DNA of 64,000 bases. Source: Tangfeifania diversioriginum (GTDB taxonomy: Bacteria > Bacteroidota > Bacteroidia > Bacteroidales > Prolixibacteraceae). Below the pieces are notes generated by a model. The model made no database searches. It worked only from the letters and a program-made list of their open reading frames with translations, and was not told the origin of the DNA. Positions 1 to 9,370 of this stretch are shown here, piece after piece. The stretch lies in assembly GCA_945873105.1 (NCBI GenBank), contig CAMCBW010000001.1, positions 186,001 to 250,000 of the forward strand, in the 5' to 3' direction. The position numbers were made by a program, and so were the translations under genes. Every line of letters begins with the position of its first letter. The stretch's first letter is position 1.

Positions 1-158
1 AAAGGAAGTTCTCCATCGGCTACAACAGGGCCGGAAGAATCATGGACCAGTTGGAGGCTGCCGGAATTGTTGGAGTGAATGCCGGAAGTAAAGCCAGGGA
101 AGTATTGGTCCAGGACGAAGGAACTTTGGAACAGATTTTGCGGAGACTGCCGCAGTAA
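1..158 (+). CDS. ftsK: DNA translocase FtsK, C-terminal end (partial)
   Basis: Only the last 52 codons are present, read from base 3 to the TAA at 156-158. They encode the gamma winged-helix domain: KFSIGYNRAGRIMDQLEAAG followed by GSKAREVLV. In FtsK/SpoIIIE this domain recognises the KOPS guide sequences near the terminus and orients the hexameric DNA pump at the septum. The motor and membrane domains lie upstream of the window. The stop codon directly abuts a run of heptamer repeats. Family assignment is confident because this motif is highly conserved; nothing can be said about the rest of the protein. Confidence 0.9.
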   Translation, partial: RKFSIGYNRAGRIMDQLEAAGIVGVNAGSKAREVLVQDEGTLEQILRRLPQ

Positions 159-235
159 GGAAGGATAAGGGATAAGGGATAAAGGATAAAGGTTAAAGGT
201 TTAAGGATAAAGTACAAAGGTTAAAGAATAAATAT
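159..235 (+). repeat. Degenerate GGATAAA-type heptamer repeat (copy 1)
   Basis: About ten imperfect copies of a 7-base unit (GGATAAG, GGATAAA, GGTTAAA and variants) start immediately after the ftsK stop and run to just before the next gene. Each unit carries TAA and 7 is not a multiple of 3, so all three forward frames are closed within about 21 bases while the reverse strand stays open. The same family occurs at about 9640-9714 and 11121-11163. Confidence 0.85.
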
Positions 236-242
236 TTATAGG

Positions 243-893
243 ATGAAAAAATTGGTGTTTGCTGTTGCCGCTTTATGGATAGCCACAGGTTTGATGGCTC
301 AACAAGATCCAAAAGCCAGGGAGGTGCTGGATAAATTGTCACAGACTACAAAAAGTTACAAAACCATACAGATCGACTTCTCCTTTACACTCGAAAATAA
401 AAAGAACAATGTAAACCAAACCAACGAGGGTGTATTGGCGCTGAAAGGTAAAATGTACCGTTTACATATGCCGGTCTTCGGGATGGAAGTTTTCTGTGAC
501 GGTACCAGTACCTGGAGTTATCTTACGGAGGGCAAGGAGTGCAATATTTCTGGCGTAGAGGAGGAAACAGACGGGGCATTGAGCCCGGCGAATATCTTCA
601 CAATTTATGAAAAGGGGTTCAACTATTCTTACGTCGGAGAAGAGTCCCTTACCGGTAAAGCAGTTCAGGTGCTGGACCTCTTCCCTGTAGACAAGTCGAA
701 AGAGTTGCTAAAGGTCAGGTTGTATGTCGACAAGGTGAAGTCACAGATTGCAAAAGCCCAGACTTACAACAAGGACGGCAATACCTATATACTGGTACTC
801 AAGAGTATGAAGACAAATATAGACCTTAAGGATGATTATTTTGTTTTCGACAAAGCCAAATACCCAGGGGTCGTGATGAACGACATGAGGTAG
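243..893 (+). CDS. LolA-like outer-membrane lipoprotein carrier protein
   Basis: 216 aa with a Sec signal peptide (about residues 1-19, hydrophobic core LVFAVAALWIATGLMA, probable cleavage before QQDPK). The mature part matches the LolA fold: an N-terminal helix (REVLDKLSQTTKSYKTIQIDF), then alternating strands with the pattern GVLALKGKMYRLHMP and a Trp-containing strand (TSTWSYL). LolA proteins shuttle lipoproteins through the periplasm, and Bacteroidota commonly keep a diverged LolA directly after ftsK, as here. The start is the first ATG after the repeat and gives a clean signal peptide. The family is fairly certain; that it carries lipoproteins rather than another lipid cargo is inferred. 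Confidence 0.85.
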   Translation: MKKLVFAVAALWIATGLMAQQDPKAREVLDKLSQTTKSYKTIQIDFSFTLENKKNNVNQTNEGVLALKGKMYRLHMPVFGMEVFCDGTSTWSYLTEGKECNISGVEEETDGALSPANIFTIYEKGFNYSYVGEESLTGKAVQVLDLFPVDKSKELLKVRLYVDKVKSQIAKAQTYNKDGNTYILVLKSMKTNIDLKDDYFVFDKAKYPGVVMNDMR

Positions 894-930
894 AAAGCTG
901 CAGCAGGCCGGGGGCAAAATTCACATGAAA

Positions 931-1140
931 GAGGCTGTCTCGAAAGTCTAATATAAATTTCTATAGCTTACAACTTGATAGTAATTTCCGATTTGATCAG
1001 ACCCCAAACCCTTGAAGGGGCTTAAATTCTGACCATTTCACGCATTTCCAAGTCCACTTTAGGGATTTAGGGGTGAAAAAAGAGAAAGGCTTTCAAATTG
1101 TAAGATCACGGAATTTCATCGTGACTTTTGAGACAGCTTC
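931..1140. mobile_element. MITE-like element with 18-bp terminal inverted repeats
   Basis: A 210-bp non-coding segment bounded by GAGGCTGTCTCGAAAGTC (931-948) and, in reverse complement at 1123-1140, GAAGCTGTCTCAAAAGTC; 16 of 18 positions match. It encodes no protein and contains a small internal palindrome (CCCTTGAAGGGG near 1008-1019). It fills the gap between the convergent LolA-like and pyk genes, its right end almost touching the pyk stop. Size, ends and lack of coding suggest a miniature inverted-repeat element mobilised in trans by a full-length IS. No clear target duplication is visible, and the family is not proven. Confidence 0.6.
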
Positions 1141-1142
1141 TT

Positions 1143-2588
1143 CTATTTTTCCTTCTTCTCCTTTTTTTGGTGCATCATCTGTTCAACAGAGGCTATTTCG
1201 ATAAAGGAGGTTCCACCGCCCACGCCAAAGTTACCCCCTACATAGACAACGGTATCGTTTTCCTGGATGAATCGACGTTCGACCAAATCGAGCAGGGAGG
1301 TCTCAACCAGTTTGTACTTATTTTTCTTGACAACAATCTCGCTGGGATACACCCCATAAGAGAGGGCAAGCTCCCTTTTGACCCTTCCATTGTGACATTT
1401 GGCAAATACAGGGCGAGGACTTCTGAAGGCAGAGATGTAACGTGCAATTTTCCCGGTAAGTGTATCTGTGATGATGGCTGCAACCTTCAGCTCATTTCCG
1501 GACATTACGGCAGCTTCCGCCAGAAAAGCGGAAACTTCGTTCTCCAGTCTAGGGACCGGCAGATCATTCCGTTTGTCCTTGCTGGATTCTACTTCTAGCG
1601 CCACACGAGACATCAATTGAACCGCCTCTACCGGATATTGTCCGTAGGCGGTTTCACCCGATAGCATAACCGCATCGGTTCGGTCGTAAATGGCCGTAGC
1701 CACATCGCTAACCTCAGCGCGGGTTGGTCTGGGGTTACTGATCATGGTGTGCAGCATTTGAGTGGCAATGATGACCGGTTTTTTCCGCTCCACACACTTG
1801 CGGATGAGCTTCCGCTGGATGGCCGGAATCTTTTCTGCGGCTATTTCGATGCCCAGGTCTCCCCGTGCAACCATGATTCCATAGGCATGATCAAGAATCT
1901 CGTCAATATTTTTAACCCCGTCGGTATTTTCAATTTTGGCAATAATTTTAATCTTGCTCCCCTCTTCATCCAATATTTGCTGGACTGCCTTCACATCTTC
2001 CTTGTTTCTCACAAAAGAATGTGCGATAAAATCAAGGTTATTCGCTGCAGCCCAACGGATAAACTGACGGTCTTTTTCGGTGAGGGAGGGAAGATTCAGC
2101 GAGACTCCGGGTACGTTTATACTCTTCCTGTTTTTGATAACTCCATCATTGCCCACCAGTGCAACCAGACTATCCGCTCTCTTCTCCACAATGGTGAGTT
2201 CCAGTTCTCCGTCATCGATCAGTACAGCGCTGCCTACCGGGATGTCCCGGATAAAATAGGGGTAGTCGACCACCAGTAGGCCCTCCCCAGATTGCTCCTC
2301 TCCGCAATGGATAGAGATATGTTCTCCCTTTGATATTTTTACAGGTTCCAGGATGTTTTTGGTGCGGATTTCAGGCCCTTTGGTATCCACCAGAATGGCA
2401 AGGCAATCACTGACAGACCTAACGTTGTTGATGATCTTCATCGCCGACTCGGTGGTTTGATGGGCCGTATTTATTCTAACCACATTCATTCCTGCATTTT
2501 CGAGCAATCGAAGAAAGTCAGTTTCACAATTCTTGTCAGAGATGGTCGCAACTATTTTGGTAAGCTTGATCTTGTTCATATGCTGCAT
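1143..2588 (-). CDS. pyk: Pyruvate kinase
   Basis: 481 aa; transfers phosphate from PEP to ADP, giving pyruvate and ATP, the last step of glycolysis. The TIM-barrel signatures are present: VDTKGPEIRT, MVARGDLGIE with the active-site acidic residues, ATQMLHTMISNPRPTRAEVS and DAVMLSGETAYGQYPVEAV. The C-terminal allosteric-type domain is shorter than in E. coli PykF/PykA and ends in a lysine-rich tail (QKKEKKEK). The listed ATG and one three codons later (MNKIKL, first base 2579) are both possible; the later one matches usual family length. It lies 44 bases downstream of aroQ on the same strand, so the two are probably co-transcribed. PEP carboxykinase, its metabolic counterpart, is about 3 kb away. 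Confidence 0.97.
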   Translation of the reverse strand: MQHMNKIKLTKIVATISDKNCETDFLRLLENAGMNVVRINTAHQTTESAMKIINNVRSVSDCLAILVDTKGPEIRTKNILEPVKISKGEHISIHCGEEQSGEGLLVVDYPYFIRDIPVGSAVLIDDGELELTIVEKRADSLVALVGNDGVIKNRKSINVPGVSLNLPSLTEKDRQFIRWAAANNLDFIAHSFVRNKEDVKAVQQILDEEGSKIKIIAKIENTDGVKNIDEILDHAYGIMVARGDLGIEIAAEKIPAIQRKLIRKCVERKKPVIIATQMLHTMISNPRPTRAEVSDVATAIYDRTDAVMLSGETAYGQYPVEAVQLMSRVALEVESSKDKRNDLPVPRLENEVSAFLAEAAVMSGNELKVAAIITDTLTGKIARYISAFRSPRPVFAKCHNGRVKRELALSYGVYPSEIVVKKNKYKLVETSLLDLVERRFIQENDTVVYVGGNFGVGGGTSFIEIASVEQMMHQKKEKKEK

Positions 2589-2632
2589 ATTTTATTCGTT
2601 GTCGATTGACTAAAAGGTATTCAAAAGATTCT

Positions 2633-3061
2633 TTAGCCCAAATCAGGTTTCAAGAAACTTTCAATACCCAATCTGTAGGAGTCCAATCCAAAACCCATGA
2701 TACTTCCCTTGCAGACCGGTCCAATGATCGATTCGTGTCTGAATGACTCCCGGGTAAGGATATTGGAGATATGAACTTCAACCACGGGGGTGGATACTCC
2801 TGCAATGGCATCACGAATGGCCACTGAGGTGTGGGTATAGGCGCCGGCATTCATTACAATTCCATCTGAACTGAATCCAATTTGGTGCAGGTGACTGACT
2901 ATTTCACCTTCCACATTTGACTGAAAATAATCCAGTTCGACATGGGGAAAGTGTGGTCTGATTTTATTCAACCAATCTTCAAAGGAACTATCCCCATAGA
3001 TACCCTTCTCACGTCTGCCAAGCAAATTTAAGTTGGGTCCGTTAACAATATTGATCTTCAT
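2633..3061 (-). CDS. aroQ: 3-dehydroquinate dehydratase, type II
   Basis: 142 aa, normal length for the dodecameric type II enzyme that dehydrates 3-dehydroquinate to 3-dehydroshikimate in the shikimate pathway. Family motifs in order: INIVNGPNLNLLG near the N-terminus, the loop with the catalytic Tyr (GIYG), QSNVEGEIV, NAGAYTHTSVAIRDAI with the active-site Asn and His region, VEVHISN, and the lid Arg in RESFRHES. It is the first gene of an aroQ-pyk pair and is divergent from xerD; this neighbourhood is common in Bacteroidota. Confidence 0.97.
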   Translation of the reverse strand: MKINIVNGPNLNLLGRREKGIYGDSSFEDWLNKIRPHFPHVELDYFQSNVEGEIVSHLHQIGFSSDGIVMNAGAYTHTSVAIRDAIAGVSTPVVEVHISNILTRESFRHESIIGPVCKGSIMGFGLDSYRLGIESFLKPDLG

Positions 3062-3270
3062 CTCGTACTAATTTTGTGTGGTGTATGAGCCATTCAAATT
3101 GATTCCAACCGTTTCTTGAATATTTCTGTAAAATACACTCTTCCTGAGGATTAACCGCGATGAGGCGGCCGTGTTTTTTTTCAATGAGTATCCTGATATT
3201 GGGATCCTGTTTTATTGTTTATTTCAGCAAACAAAAATGGATATTATTTGTTTCTAATAAAAATAGCATT

Positions 3271-4170
3271 ATGAACTGGAAAGAAAGCAAAAAAGGGTAT
3301 GAAACCTTTTTGAGACTGGAAAAATCCCTCTCTCAAAATTCAGTGAGTGCATATGTGAACGATATCAACAAACTTATCTCTTTTTTTACAGAATATTATC
3401 CAAAACTGACTCCGCTTGAAATAAAACTGGCACATTTGAGAAAATTTGTGGAATGGATGAACCTTAAAGGGGTAAGTCCTAGAACACAAGCCAGATCTAT
3501 TTCTGGGATCAAGTCTTTTTACAAATTTCTACTGATCGAGGAGGTCATCGAAAGTGATCCAACCACGTTGCTCGAATCTCCCAAGATAGGCAGAAAATTA
3601 CCAGATGTCCTTACCGACGAAGAGATTAACCAACTTTTGGAGGCCATCGACTGTACAAAGCCGGAAGGTACCCGAAACAAAGCAATTCTTGAAACACTTT
3701 ACAGTTGCGGATTGCGGGTCTCGGAACTTGTAAATCTCAAGATTTCAAATCTGCATTTTGAACAGGAGTTTATCAAGGTCGCCGGGAAGGGAGAGAAGGA
3801 GCGATTGGTTCCAATCAGTAAACGAGCCATCGAAGAGATCAAAAAGTACCAAATTGGTTACCGTAAAAAAATTAAGATAGATAGATCAAGCGAAAATGTC
3901 CTGTTTCTCAACCGCAGGGGTAGAAAGCTTAGCAGGGTAATGATTTTCACGATTATCAAAAACCTGGCAGAGAAGATAAAGCTCGAAAAGAGTATCAGTC
4001 CGCATACATTCAGGCACTCTTTTGCATCTGCCCTGGTCAAGGGAGGGGCTGACTTGAGGGCAGTACAGGAGATGCTGGGCCATGAGTCCATTCTAACAAC
4101 AGAGATTTATACCCATCTGGACAAGGAATTTCTCAAAAATACGGTATACAAGTTTCATCCACGTTCATAG
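3271..4170 (+). CDS. xerD: Tyrosine recombinase XerD/XerC family
   Basis: 299 aa from ATG 3271 (MNWKESKKGYETFLRLEKSL). The reading frame extends 37 codons upstream, but that stretch is hydrophobic and unlike the family, so the internal ATG is preferred. The N-terminal SAM-like core-binding domain spans about residues 1-90 and the catalytic domain about 105-299. Catalytic residues are visible: Arg149 in SCGLRVSEL, H245-x-x-R248 in SPHTFRHSF, the LGHES histidine and nucleophile Tyr280 in IYTHLD. With a partner it resolves chromosome dimers at dif; ftsK, whose product activates this reaction, is 3 kb away. Whether it is XerD or XerC cannot be settled by eye; length and neighbours favour XerD. 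Confidence 0.92.
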   Translation: MNWKESKKGYETFLRLEKSLSQNSVSAYVNDINKLISFFTEYYPKLTPLEIKLAHLRKFVEWMNLKGVSPRTQARSISGIKSFYKFLLIEEVIESDPTTLLESPKIGRKLPDVLTDEEINQLLEAIDCTKPEGTRNKAILETLYSCGLRVSELVNLKISNLHFEQEFIKVAGKGEKERLVPISKRAIEEIKKYQIGYRKKIKIDRSSENVLFLNRRGRKLSRVMIFTIIKNLAEKIKLEKSISPHTFRHSFASALVKGGADLRAVQEMLGHESILTTEIYTHLDKEFLKNTVYKFHPRS

Positions 4171-4199
4171 TTTAAATGGTTTTTTTAGAAGCTGATGCA

Positions 4200-4227
4200 G
4201 GGCGTAGTTTGTAACTACGCCCTTTTC
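4200..4227 (+). terminator. Rho-independent terminator after xerD
   Basis: A 9-bp GC-rich stem, GGGCGTAGT pairing with ACTACGCCC around a 5-base loop, is followed by TTTTCT. It lies 30 bases after the xerD stop. Confidence 0.8.
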
Positions 4228-4293
4228 TATGGTGTTGAATCAAAAAACATTAATTCATCGTTAAGTTTTGTCCCATGAAACCGGGATCGGGAA

Positions 4294-4320
4294 TTGGGTG
4301 CTGTTTTTTCGATAACTTTG
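4294..4320 (+). promoter_or_regulatory. Bacteroidota-type promoter before aminotransferase gene
   Basis: TAACTTTG at 4313-4320 fits the -7 consensus TAnnTTTG. A TTG at 4294-4296 could be the -33 element, though the 16-base spacing is a little short. The box puts the transcript start near 4327 and so rules out translation starts upstream of it, supporting the GTG at 4360. Confidence 0.6.
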
Positions 4321-4359
4321 CCATGGAAGTTTATTTTATATTATTTAAAATTAACCAAA

Positions 4360-5652
4360 GTGGATCAACAAGCTATTACACTAAACGATGTGATTCAAAA
4401 AAGCCATCCCGCTATTTTTGAATTGCTTTCCAGTAGGGGGAAAAATATTTTCTTTCCCAAATTGGGAATTTTGGCACAATCGGCACAGGCGAAAGGGAAA
4501 GAGATCAATGCTACCATTGGGGAAGCTGTGGAGGACAATGGTCACCCCATGCATTTGAGAGAGTTGGGTCAGTTGGTCAACCTGCCTGATTCTGCTGTTT
4601 TCCCTTATGCCCCAAGTTTCGGGAAACCTGATTTAAGAAGTACCTGGAAAGGTTTTATATACAAGAAGAACCCTTCCCTGGGTGAGACTCCCATCAGCCT
4701 GCCTATTGCAACCAATGGCATTACCCACGGAATAAGCATATCTTCCTACCTCTTTGTGGAAGAGGGCGATACCGTCATTGTGCCGGATCTTTACTGGGAA
4801 AATTATGCACTGATATTTGAAAACAATTATCTTGGAAATATCGACACATTCCCGCTGTTTGTCGATGGTGGTTTCAACTTTGAAGGGTTGAAACAAAAGA
4901 TGGAGCAATCAACGGGGAAAGTTGTACTTGTATTAAACTTCCCCAACAATCCTTCGGGTTACACCCCATTGGTGAGTGAAATCGACGGAATCGTAGAAAT
5001 TGTAGCAGCGCAGGCGGCCCAAGGGAAGAAGATTGTTGTCCTGATTGATGATGCCTATTTTGGATTGGTCTACGAAAAGGGGGTTTTTACAGAATCCATC
5101 TTTACAAGATTGGCAACACTTGGTGAAAATGTGCTGGCGGTTAAGCTCGACGGAGCCACAAAGGAGGACTACGTATGGGGCTTCAGGGTTGGATTCATCA
5201 CCTATGGCGTGAAAAACGGAACTGCAGCCCTGTACGAAGCACTTGAGAATAAAACGGCAGGGGCCGTCCGTGGAAATATTTCAAATATCAGCCACCTTTC
5301 ACAGTCATTGCTTCAAAAAGTATACTCCTCAGAAAACTATGATCAGAACAAATTGGAGAAATACGATATACTTCATTCCAGGTATCAAAAAATCAAGCAA
5401 GTCCTGGGAGATCCAAAATACAACCGTTACTTCTCACCCCTCCCCTTTAACTCCGGTTATTTCATGTGCATTGCCTTGAAAGATGGATTAAAAGCCGAAG
5501 AGGTCAGGAAGATCCTGCTTGATAAATACAGTACTGGTGTCATCGTTTTTGGAAATTTGATCCGTATCGCATTTTCTGCTGTGCCGGAAGCGAAGATAGA
5601 TCAACTGATCGAAAACATTCATGCTGCCTGTCAGGACTACTTGGGACAATAA
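4360..5652 (+). CDS. PLP-dependent class I/II aminotransferase
   Basis: About 430 aa from a GTG at 4360, the only plausible start downstream of the promoter box at 4313-4320; the open frame begins at TTG 4294 but its first 22 codons look non-native. The fold-type I pattern is clear: the Asn loop in NFPNNPSGYTP, the PLP-phenol Asp in VLIDDAYFGLVYE, the Schiff-base Lys in DGATKEDYVWG (about residue 268), and the substrate-carboxylate Arg probably in GFRVGF or the C-terminal LIRIAFS. The substrate cannot be named. PEP carboxykinase follows 58 bases later, compatible with a role feeding carbon skeletons to oxaloacetate or pyruvate, but this is inference. Confidence 0.85.
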   Translation: MDQQAITLNDVIQKSHPAIFELLSSRGKNIFFPKLGILAQSAQAKGKEINATIGEAVEDNGHPMHLRELGQLVNLPDSAVFPYAPSFGKPDLRSTWKGFIYKKNPSLGETPISLPIATNGITHGISISSYLFVEEGDTVIVPDLYWENYALIFENNYLGNIDTFPLFVDGGFNFEGLKQKMEQSTGKVVLVLNFPNNPSGYTPLVSEIDGIVEIVAAQAAQGKKIVVLIDDAYFGLVYEKGVFTESIFTRLATLGENVLAVKLDGATKEDYVWGFRVGFITYGVKNGTAALYEALENKTAGAVRGNISNISHLSQSLLQKVYSSENYDQNKLEKYDILHSRYQKIKQVLGDPKYNRYFSPLPFNSGYFMCIALKDGLKAEEVRKILLDKYSTGVIVFGNLIRIAFSAVPEAKIDQLIENIHAACQDYLGQ

Positions 5653-5710
5653 AAATTTTCAGCAAAACTGAAATCCACAGAAAGATAGATTCATTATTAA
5701 ATTCAGATTC

Positions 5711-7498
5711 ATGACAAACAATCAAAAGTTAATTAGTTGGGTAAACGAATGGGCCGAACTCTGTCAGCCCGAAAAAGTATATTGGTGTGATGGTTCAGAG
5801 GAGGAGAACGATCGACTGATGGCCGAGATGGTGGCTTCAGGAATGGCCGTTAAACTGGATGACAAGAAGCGTCCAAACAGCTATTATTTCCAATCTGATC
5901 CAAGTGATGTGGCACGTGTGGAGAACAGAACCTATATCTGCTCTGAGAAGCAGGTAGATGCCGGCCCAACCAACAACTGGGCTGCTCCGGCTGAGATGAA
6001 GGAGACTTTGAAGGGACTTCTCAAAGGAGCCATGAAAGGACGTACCATGTATGTGATTCCTTTCAGCATGGGACCTTTGGGTTCTGATATCGCACACATC
6101 GGGATTGAAATCACAGATTCACCATATGTTGTTGTTAACATGAAAGTTATGACTCGCATGGGTCAGGCAGTACTGGATGTGCTGGGTGACGGCGAGTTCG
6201 TACCTTGTGTGCATTCCGTCGGTGCTCCGCTGGAGCCAGGACAGAAGGATGCCAAGTGGCCATGTGCTCCCATCGAGAAAAAATACATCACCCATTTCCC
6301 TGAGACCAAAGAGATCATTGCTTTTGGTAGCGGATACGGCGGTAACGCGCTGCTGGGCAAAAAATGTTTTGCGCTCCGGATTGCCTCTGCCATGGCCAAG
6401 GAGGAGGGCTGGTTGGCCGAGCATATGCTGATCATGGGCATCACCAATCCACAGGGTGTTAAAAAATACATTGCGGCTGCTTTCCCAAGCGCCTGCGGCA
6501 AGACCAACCTCGCCATGTTGATCCCAACTATTCCGGGATGGAAAGTTGAGACAGTAGGGGATGACATCGCCTGGATGAAATTCGGCAAGGACGGACAATT
6601 GTATGCCATCAATCCTGAAGCCGGATTCTTTGGTGTTGCTCCCGGAACCTCCATGGAAACCAATCCGAATGCCATGCTTTCGGCTGCATCCGGCACAATT
6701 TTTACCAATACCGGATTAACACCCGATGGCGACATCTGGTGGGAAGGTATCGGAAGTGAATGTCCTGCTGGAACCATCACCTGGACCAACGAAGTTTATG
6801 ACAAAGCTTCTGGCAAACCAGCTGCACACCCGAACGCACGATTTACTGCACCAGCATCTCAGTGCCCTTGCATTGATCCTGCCTGGGAAGATCCAAAGGG
6901 AGTTCCAATCTCTGCCATCCTCTTCGGGGGTCGTCGTCCAAACACAGTGCCACTGGTTTACCAGGCAATGAGCTGGGCCCACGGTACCTTTATGGGTTCA
7001 GTGGTTGGTTCTGAGGTAACTGCAGCAGCCATCGGCCTGAAAGCCGGAGTTCGCCGCGATCCATTCGCCATGCTTCCTTTCATCGGCTACAACATGGCCG
7101 ACTATTTTGGACATTGGCTTACCATTGGCAAGAATGCCCCAAAACCTGAGGCACTGCCTAAGATCTTCAATGTAAACTGGTTCCGCAAAGACGAAAACGG
7201 CAAATGGTTGTGGCCAGGTTATGGTGACAACATGCGCGTTCTTGCCTGGATCTTCGGAAGATGCGAAGGTACTGCTGCCGCTACCGAGACTGCCATCGGA
7301 TTTGTTCCGACAGTCGACGGTATCGATATCAGCGGACTGGATGTCACCAAAGAAGATATCGCAGAACTGGTTAAAGTAGACAAGGAACTCTGGAAGGAGG
7401 AGCTTGAACTGATCAAGGAGCAACAGGCTTCCCTTGGAGAAAGGTATCCAAAAGAGCTGAAACTGCAGGTTGAACAACTCGAAGCAAGATTGGGTTAA
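5711..7498 (+). CDS. pckG: Phosphoenolpyruvate carboxykinase (GTP)
   Basis: 595 aa, typical of the GTP-dependent family rather than the shorter ATP-dependent PckA. It interconverts oxaloacetate plus GTP with PEP, CO2 and GDP. Visible signatures are the kinase P-loop [12 protein letters not shown] near residue 260, the following [10 protein letters not shown] metal-binding motif, [16 protein letters not shown], the FGGRRP stretch with active-site arginines, and the C-terminal nucleotide-binding region [17 protein letters not shown]. Codon usage is G/C-rich at third positions compared with neighbours, consistent with high expression. A strong terminator follows 22 bases after the stop. Confidence 0.97.
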   Translation: MTNNQKLISWVNEWAELCQPEKVYWCDGSEEENDRLMAEMVASGMAVKLDDKKRPNSYYFQSDPSDVARVENRTYICSEKQVDAGPTNNWAAPAEMKETLKGLLKGAMKGRTMYVIPFSMGPLGSDIAHIGIEITDSPYVVVNMKVMTRMGQAVLDVLGDGEFVPCVHSVGAPLEPGQKDAKWPCAPIEKKYITHFPETKEIIAFGSGYGGNALLGKKCFALRIASAMAKEEGWLAEHMLIMGITNPQGVKKYIAAAFPSACGKTNLAMLIPTIPGWKVETVGDDIAWMKFGKDGQLYAINPEAGFFGVAPGTSMETNPNAMLSAASGTIFTNTGLTPDGDIWWEGIGSECPAGTITWTNEVYDKASGKPAAHPNARFTAPASQCPCIDPAWEDPKGVPISAILFGGRRPNTVPLVYQAMSWAHGTFMGSVVGSEVTAAAIGLKAGVRRDPFAMLPFIGYNMADYFGHWLTIGKNAPKPEALPKIFNVNWFRKDENGKWLWPGYGDNMRVLAWIFGRCEGTAAATETAIGFVPTVDGIDISGLDVTKEDIAELVKVDKELWKEELELIKEQQASLGERYPKELKLQVEQLEARLG

Positions 7499-7520
7499 TT
7501 CCACCGCTGAAATAGATAGA

Positions 7521-7550
7521 AAATGCCTCAGAAATGGGGCATTTTTTTTT
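7521..7550 (+). terminator. Rho-independent terminator after pckG
   Basis: AAATGCC pairs with GGCATTT across a 9-base loop and is followed by an uninterrupted run of Ts. Confidence 0.85.
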
Positions 7551-7670
7551 ATTCTGGAATATTAATTGGTCATTGTGCAAATGAATCCCATGCGCTTCAA
7601 CAATGGTTTACACTTATATGGTCAACTTCGGATGGGCCAGCAATCCAAAATCGAAAATCCAAAATAGTAG

Positions 7671-9146
7671 TTATTGTCCCAAATCAAACCAGGGCTTTAC
7701 AACTTCGGTCTTGTCTTCCGGTTCTGCTTTGTGCCTGAATTCATTGGTTTTGTTGTTGTACTGGTAGTCATTCCTCCATAACTGGTGGTTGTGCTGTACC
7801 TGTTTGATGGCATCCAGGATATAGTAGAGCTCTTCATTGGTCATCGTCGGATGCAGCGACAATCTGATCCAGCCGGGCTTCTGGGAGAGGTCCCCAAAAT
7901 TGATCAGTTCTGTAATGTGTTTGGACTGGTCGTGGGAAACATCCAGCAAGAAATGGCCATAGGTACCGGCGCAGGCGCAACCGCCACGGAGTTGTATCCC
8001 GAATCTGTCGTTGAGCAATTTTACCACCAGGTTGAAATGGACATTCTCGAGGTAGAAGGAGATGATCCCCAGCCTGTTTCTAATCTTGTCTGCCAGGATG
8101 TGAAGCTGCGGTATGTTTGGCATCACCTCAAAAACAATTTTCACCAACTCCTCTTCCCTGATCCTCATCTGTTCGATTCCCATCTGTTCCTTCAACCGTA
8201 TGCTCAGTGCTGCTTTGATCGTTTGCAGAAAGCCGGGAGTACCGCCATCTTCGCGGGCTTCAATATCATCCACATATTTGAATTCACCCCAGGGATTGGT
8301 CCAGTCGACGGTCCCTCCCCCCGGATTATCCGGTACTTCACAGGTATAGATGGAAGAGTTGAATACCATGATGCCGGCACTTCCTGGTCCACCGAGAAAT
8401 TTGTGTGGTGAAAAGAAGATGGCATCCAGTGCTTCCAGCGGATCGGCAGGATGCATGTCCATCCTGGTATAAGGGGCAGAAGCTGCAAAGTCAACAAAAC
8501 AGAGCCCCCCATTTTCGTGCATGATTTTAGCCATTTGGTGGAACGGGGTGGAGATCCCAGTCACATTGGAACAGGCAGTGAAGGAACCAATTTTCATTTT
8601 GCGATCCTTGTATTTCTCGAGCTCCGTTCGCAATTGATCCAGGTCTACCAGCAACTCCTTGTCGGGCATGAGCTGCACAACATCTGCAATGGTTTCCAGC
8701 CACGAGGTATGGTTGGAGTGGTGTTCCATGTGTGTAATAAAGACGACAGGGCGATCTTCGGGTGCAATACAATTCTCGTTGTTAAATTTGGCCATGGATC
8801 TGATACCGAGAATTCGCTGCAATTTGTTGATAACGGTGGTCATCCCGGATCCGGCATTGATGATCACATCGTTGGGGCCGGCATTGACATGCTCCTTGAT
8901 GATGTGCTGGGCAAAATGATAGGCCTTTGTCATCAGGGTACCTGTCTCGCTGGTTTCGGTATGGGTATTCCCCACAAAGGGACCAAAGGTATTGGTGAGC
9001 TTGTCTTCAATCGGACGGTAGAGTCTTCCGCTCGCAATCCAATCCCCATAGATGATGCGCTTCATCCCAAAGGGAGAAATAAAATCCTGGTCAATCCCAA
9101 TGATATTCTCCCTGAATTTCCTGAAATAGTCTTCCATTGTTGGCAA
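7671..9146 (-). CDS. Class V (NifS/CsdA-like) PLP-dependent enzyme
   Basis: 491 aa. Class V aminotransferase features are an N-terminal GDWIASGRLY, the PLP region NAGSGMTTVINKL, the conserved His in MEHHSNHTSWLE, the Asp in GGLCFVDFAASAPY, and the Schiff-base Lys in FFSPHKFLGGPGS (about residue 247). A late GGCACAGTYG motif sits where cysteine desulfurases carry their catalytic cysteine loop, so it could act on cysteine, but the protein is about 80 residues longer than NifS/IscS and no Fe-S genes adjoin it. Similar long class V proteins are common and uncharacterised in Bacteroidota. It is convergent with pckG. No specific function is claimed. Confidence 0.8.
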   Translation of the reverse strand: MPTMEDYFRKFRENIIGIDQDFISPFGMKRIIYGDWIASGRLYRPIEDKLTNTFGPFVGNTHTETSETGTLMTKAYHFAQHIIKEHVNAGPNDVIINAGSGMTTVINKLQRILGIRSMAKFNNENCIAPEDRPVVFITHMEHHSNHTSWLETIADVVQLMPDKELLVDLDQLRTELEKYKDRKMKIGSFTACSNVTGISTPFHQMAKIMHENGGLCFVDFAASAPYTRMDMHPADPLEALDAIFFSPHKFLGGPGSAGIMVFNSSIYTCEVPDNPGGGTVDWTNPWGEFKYVDDIEAREDGGTPGFLQTIKAALSIRLKEQMGIEQMRIREEELVKIVFEVMPNIPQLHILADKIRNRLGIISFYLENVHFNLVVKLLNDRFGIQLRGGCACAGTYGHFLLDVSHDQSKHITELINFGDLSQKPGWIRLSLHPTMTNEELYYILDAIKQVQHNHQLWRNDYQYNNKTNEFRHKAEPEDKTEVVKPWFDLGQ

Positions 9147-9358
9147 ATCGAAGGTTGAAATTTTTTGCTAAATTAACTCATTCATTGGAAAAGATGCTGA
9201 TTAATGTCAGATGGAAATAAATTGTGGAAGGGGGAGGAAAAAAATTGAAATGGTTGAAATATGTTTGACCATCGAAGTGTCACATGGCTAAAAGCTTATA
9301 GCCGATAGCTTTTGGCAAACTGCCAATGGCCTGACCGGATGAATAATCTCAAAAATTG

Positions 9359-9366
9359 TATCTTTG
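9359..9366 (+). promoter_or_regulatory. -7 box TATCTTTG immediately before DUF1456 gene
   Basis: TATCTTTG matches TAnnTTTG and ends five bases before the ATG at 9371, so the transcript may start at or very near the start codon (leaderless). No good -33 TTG is seen at the usual distance. Confidence 0.5.
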
Positions 9367-9370
9367 GGGC

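Noticed and set aside
1128-1598. 156-codon plus-strand frame with a hydrophobic start resembling a signal peptide.
   Set aside because: It lies entirely antisense to the 3' part of pyk and the MITE-like end; the pyk motifs are unambiguous.
6163-6789. 208-codon minus-strand frame and other long frames inside pckG.
   Set aside because: Shadows of a G/C-rich coding sequence with strong PEP carboxykinase motifs.
8451-9158. 235-codon plus-strand frame opposite the class V PLP gene.
   Set aside because: The minus-strand protein has complete PLP-enzyme motifs over this stretch; the plus frame has none.
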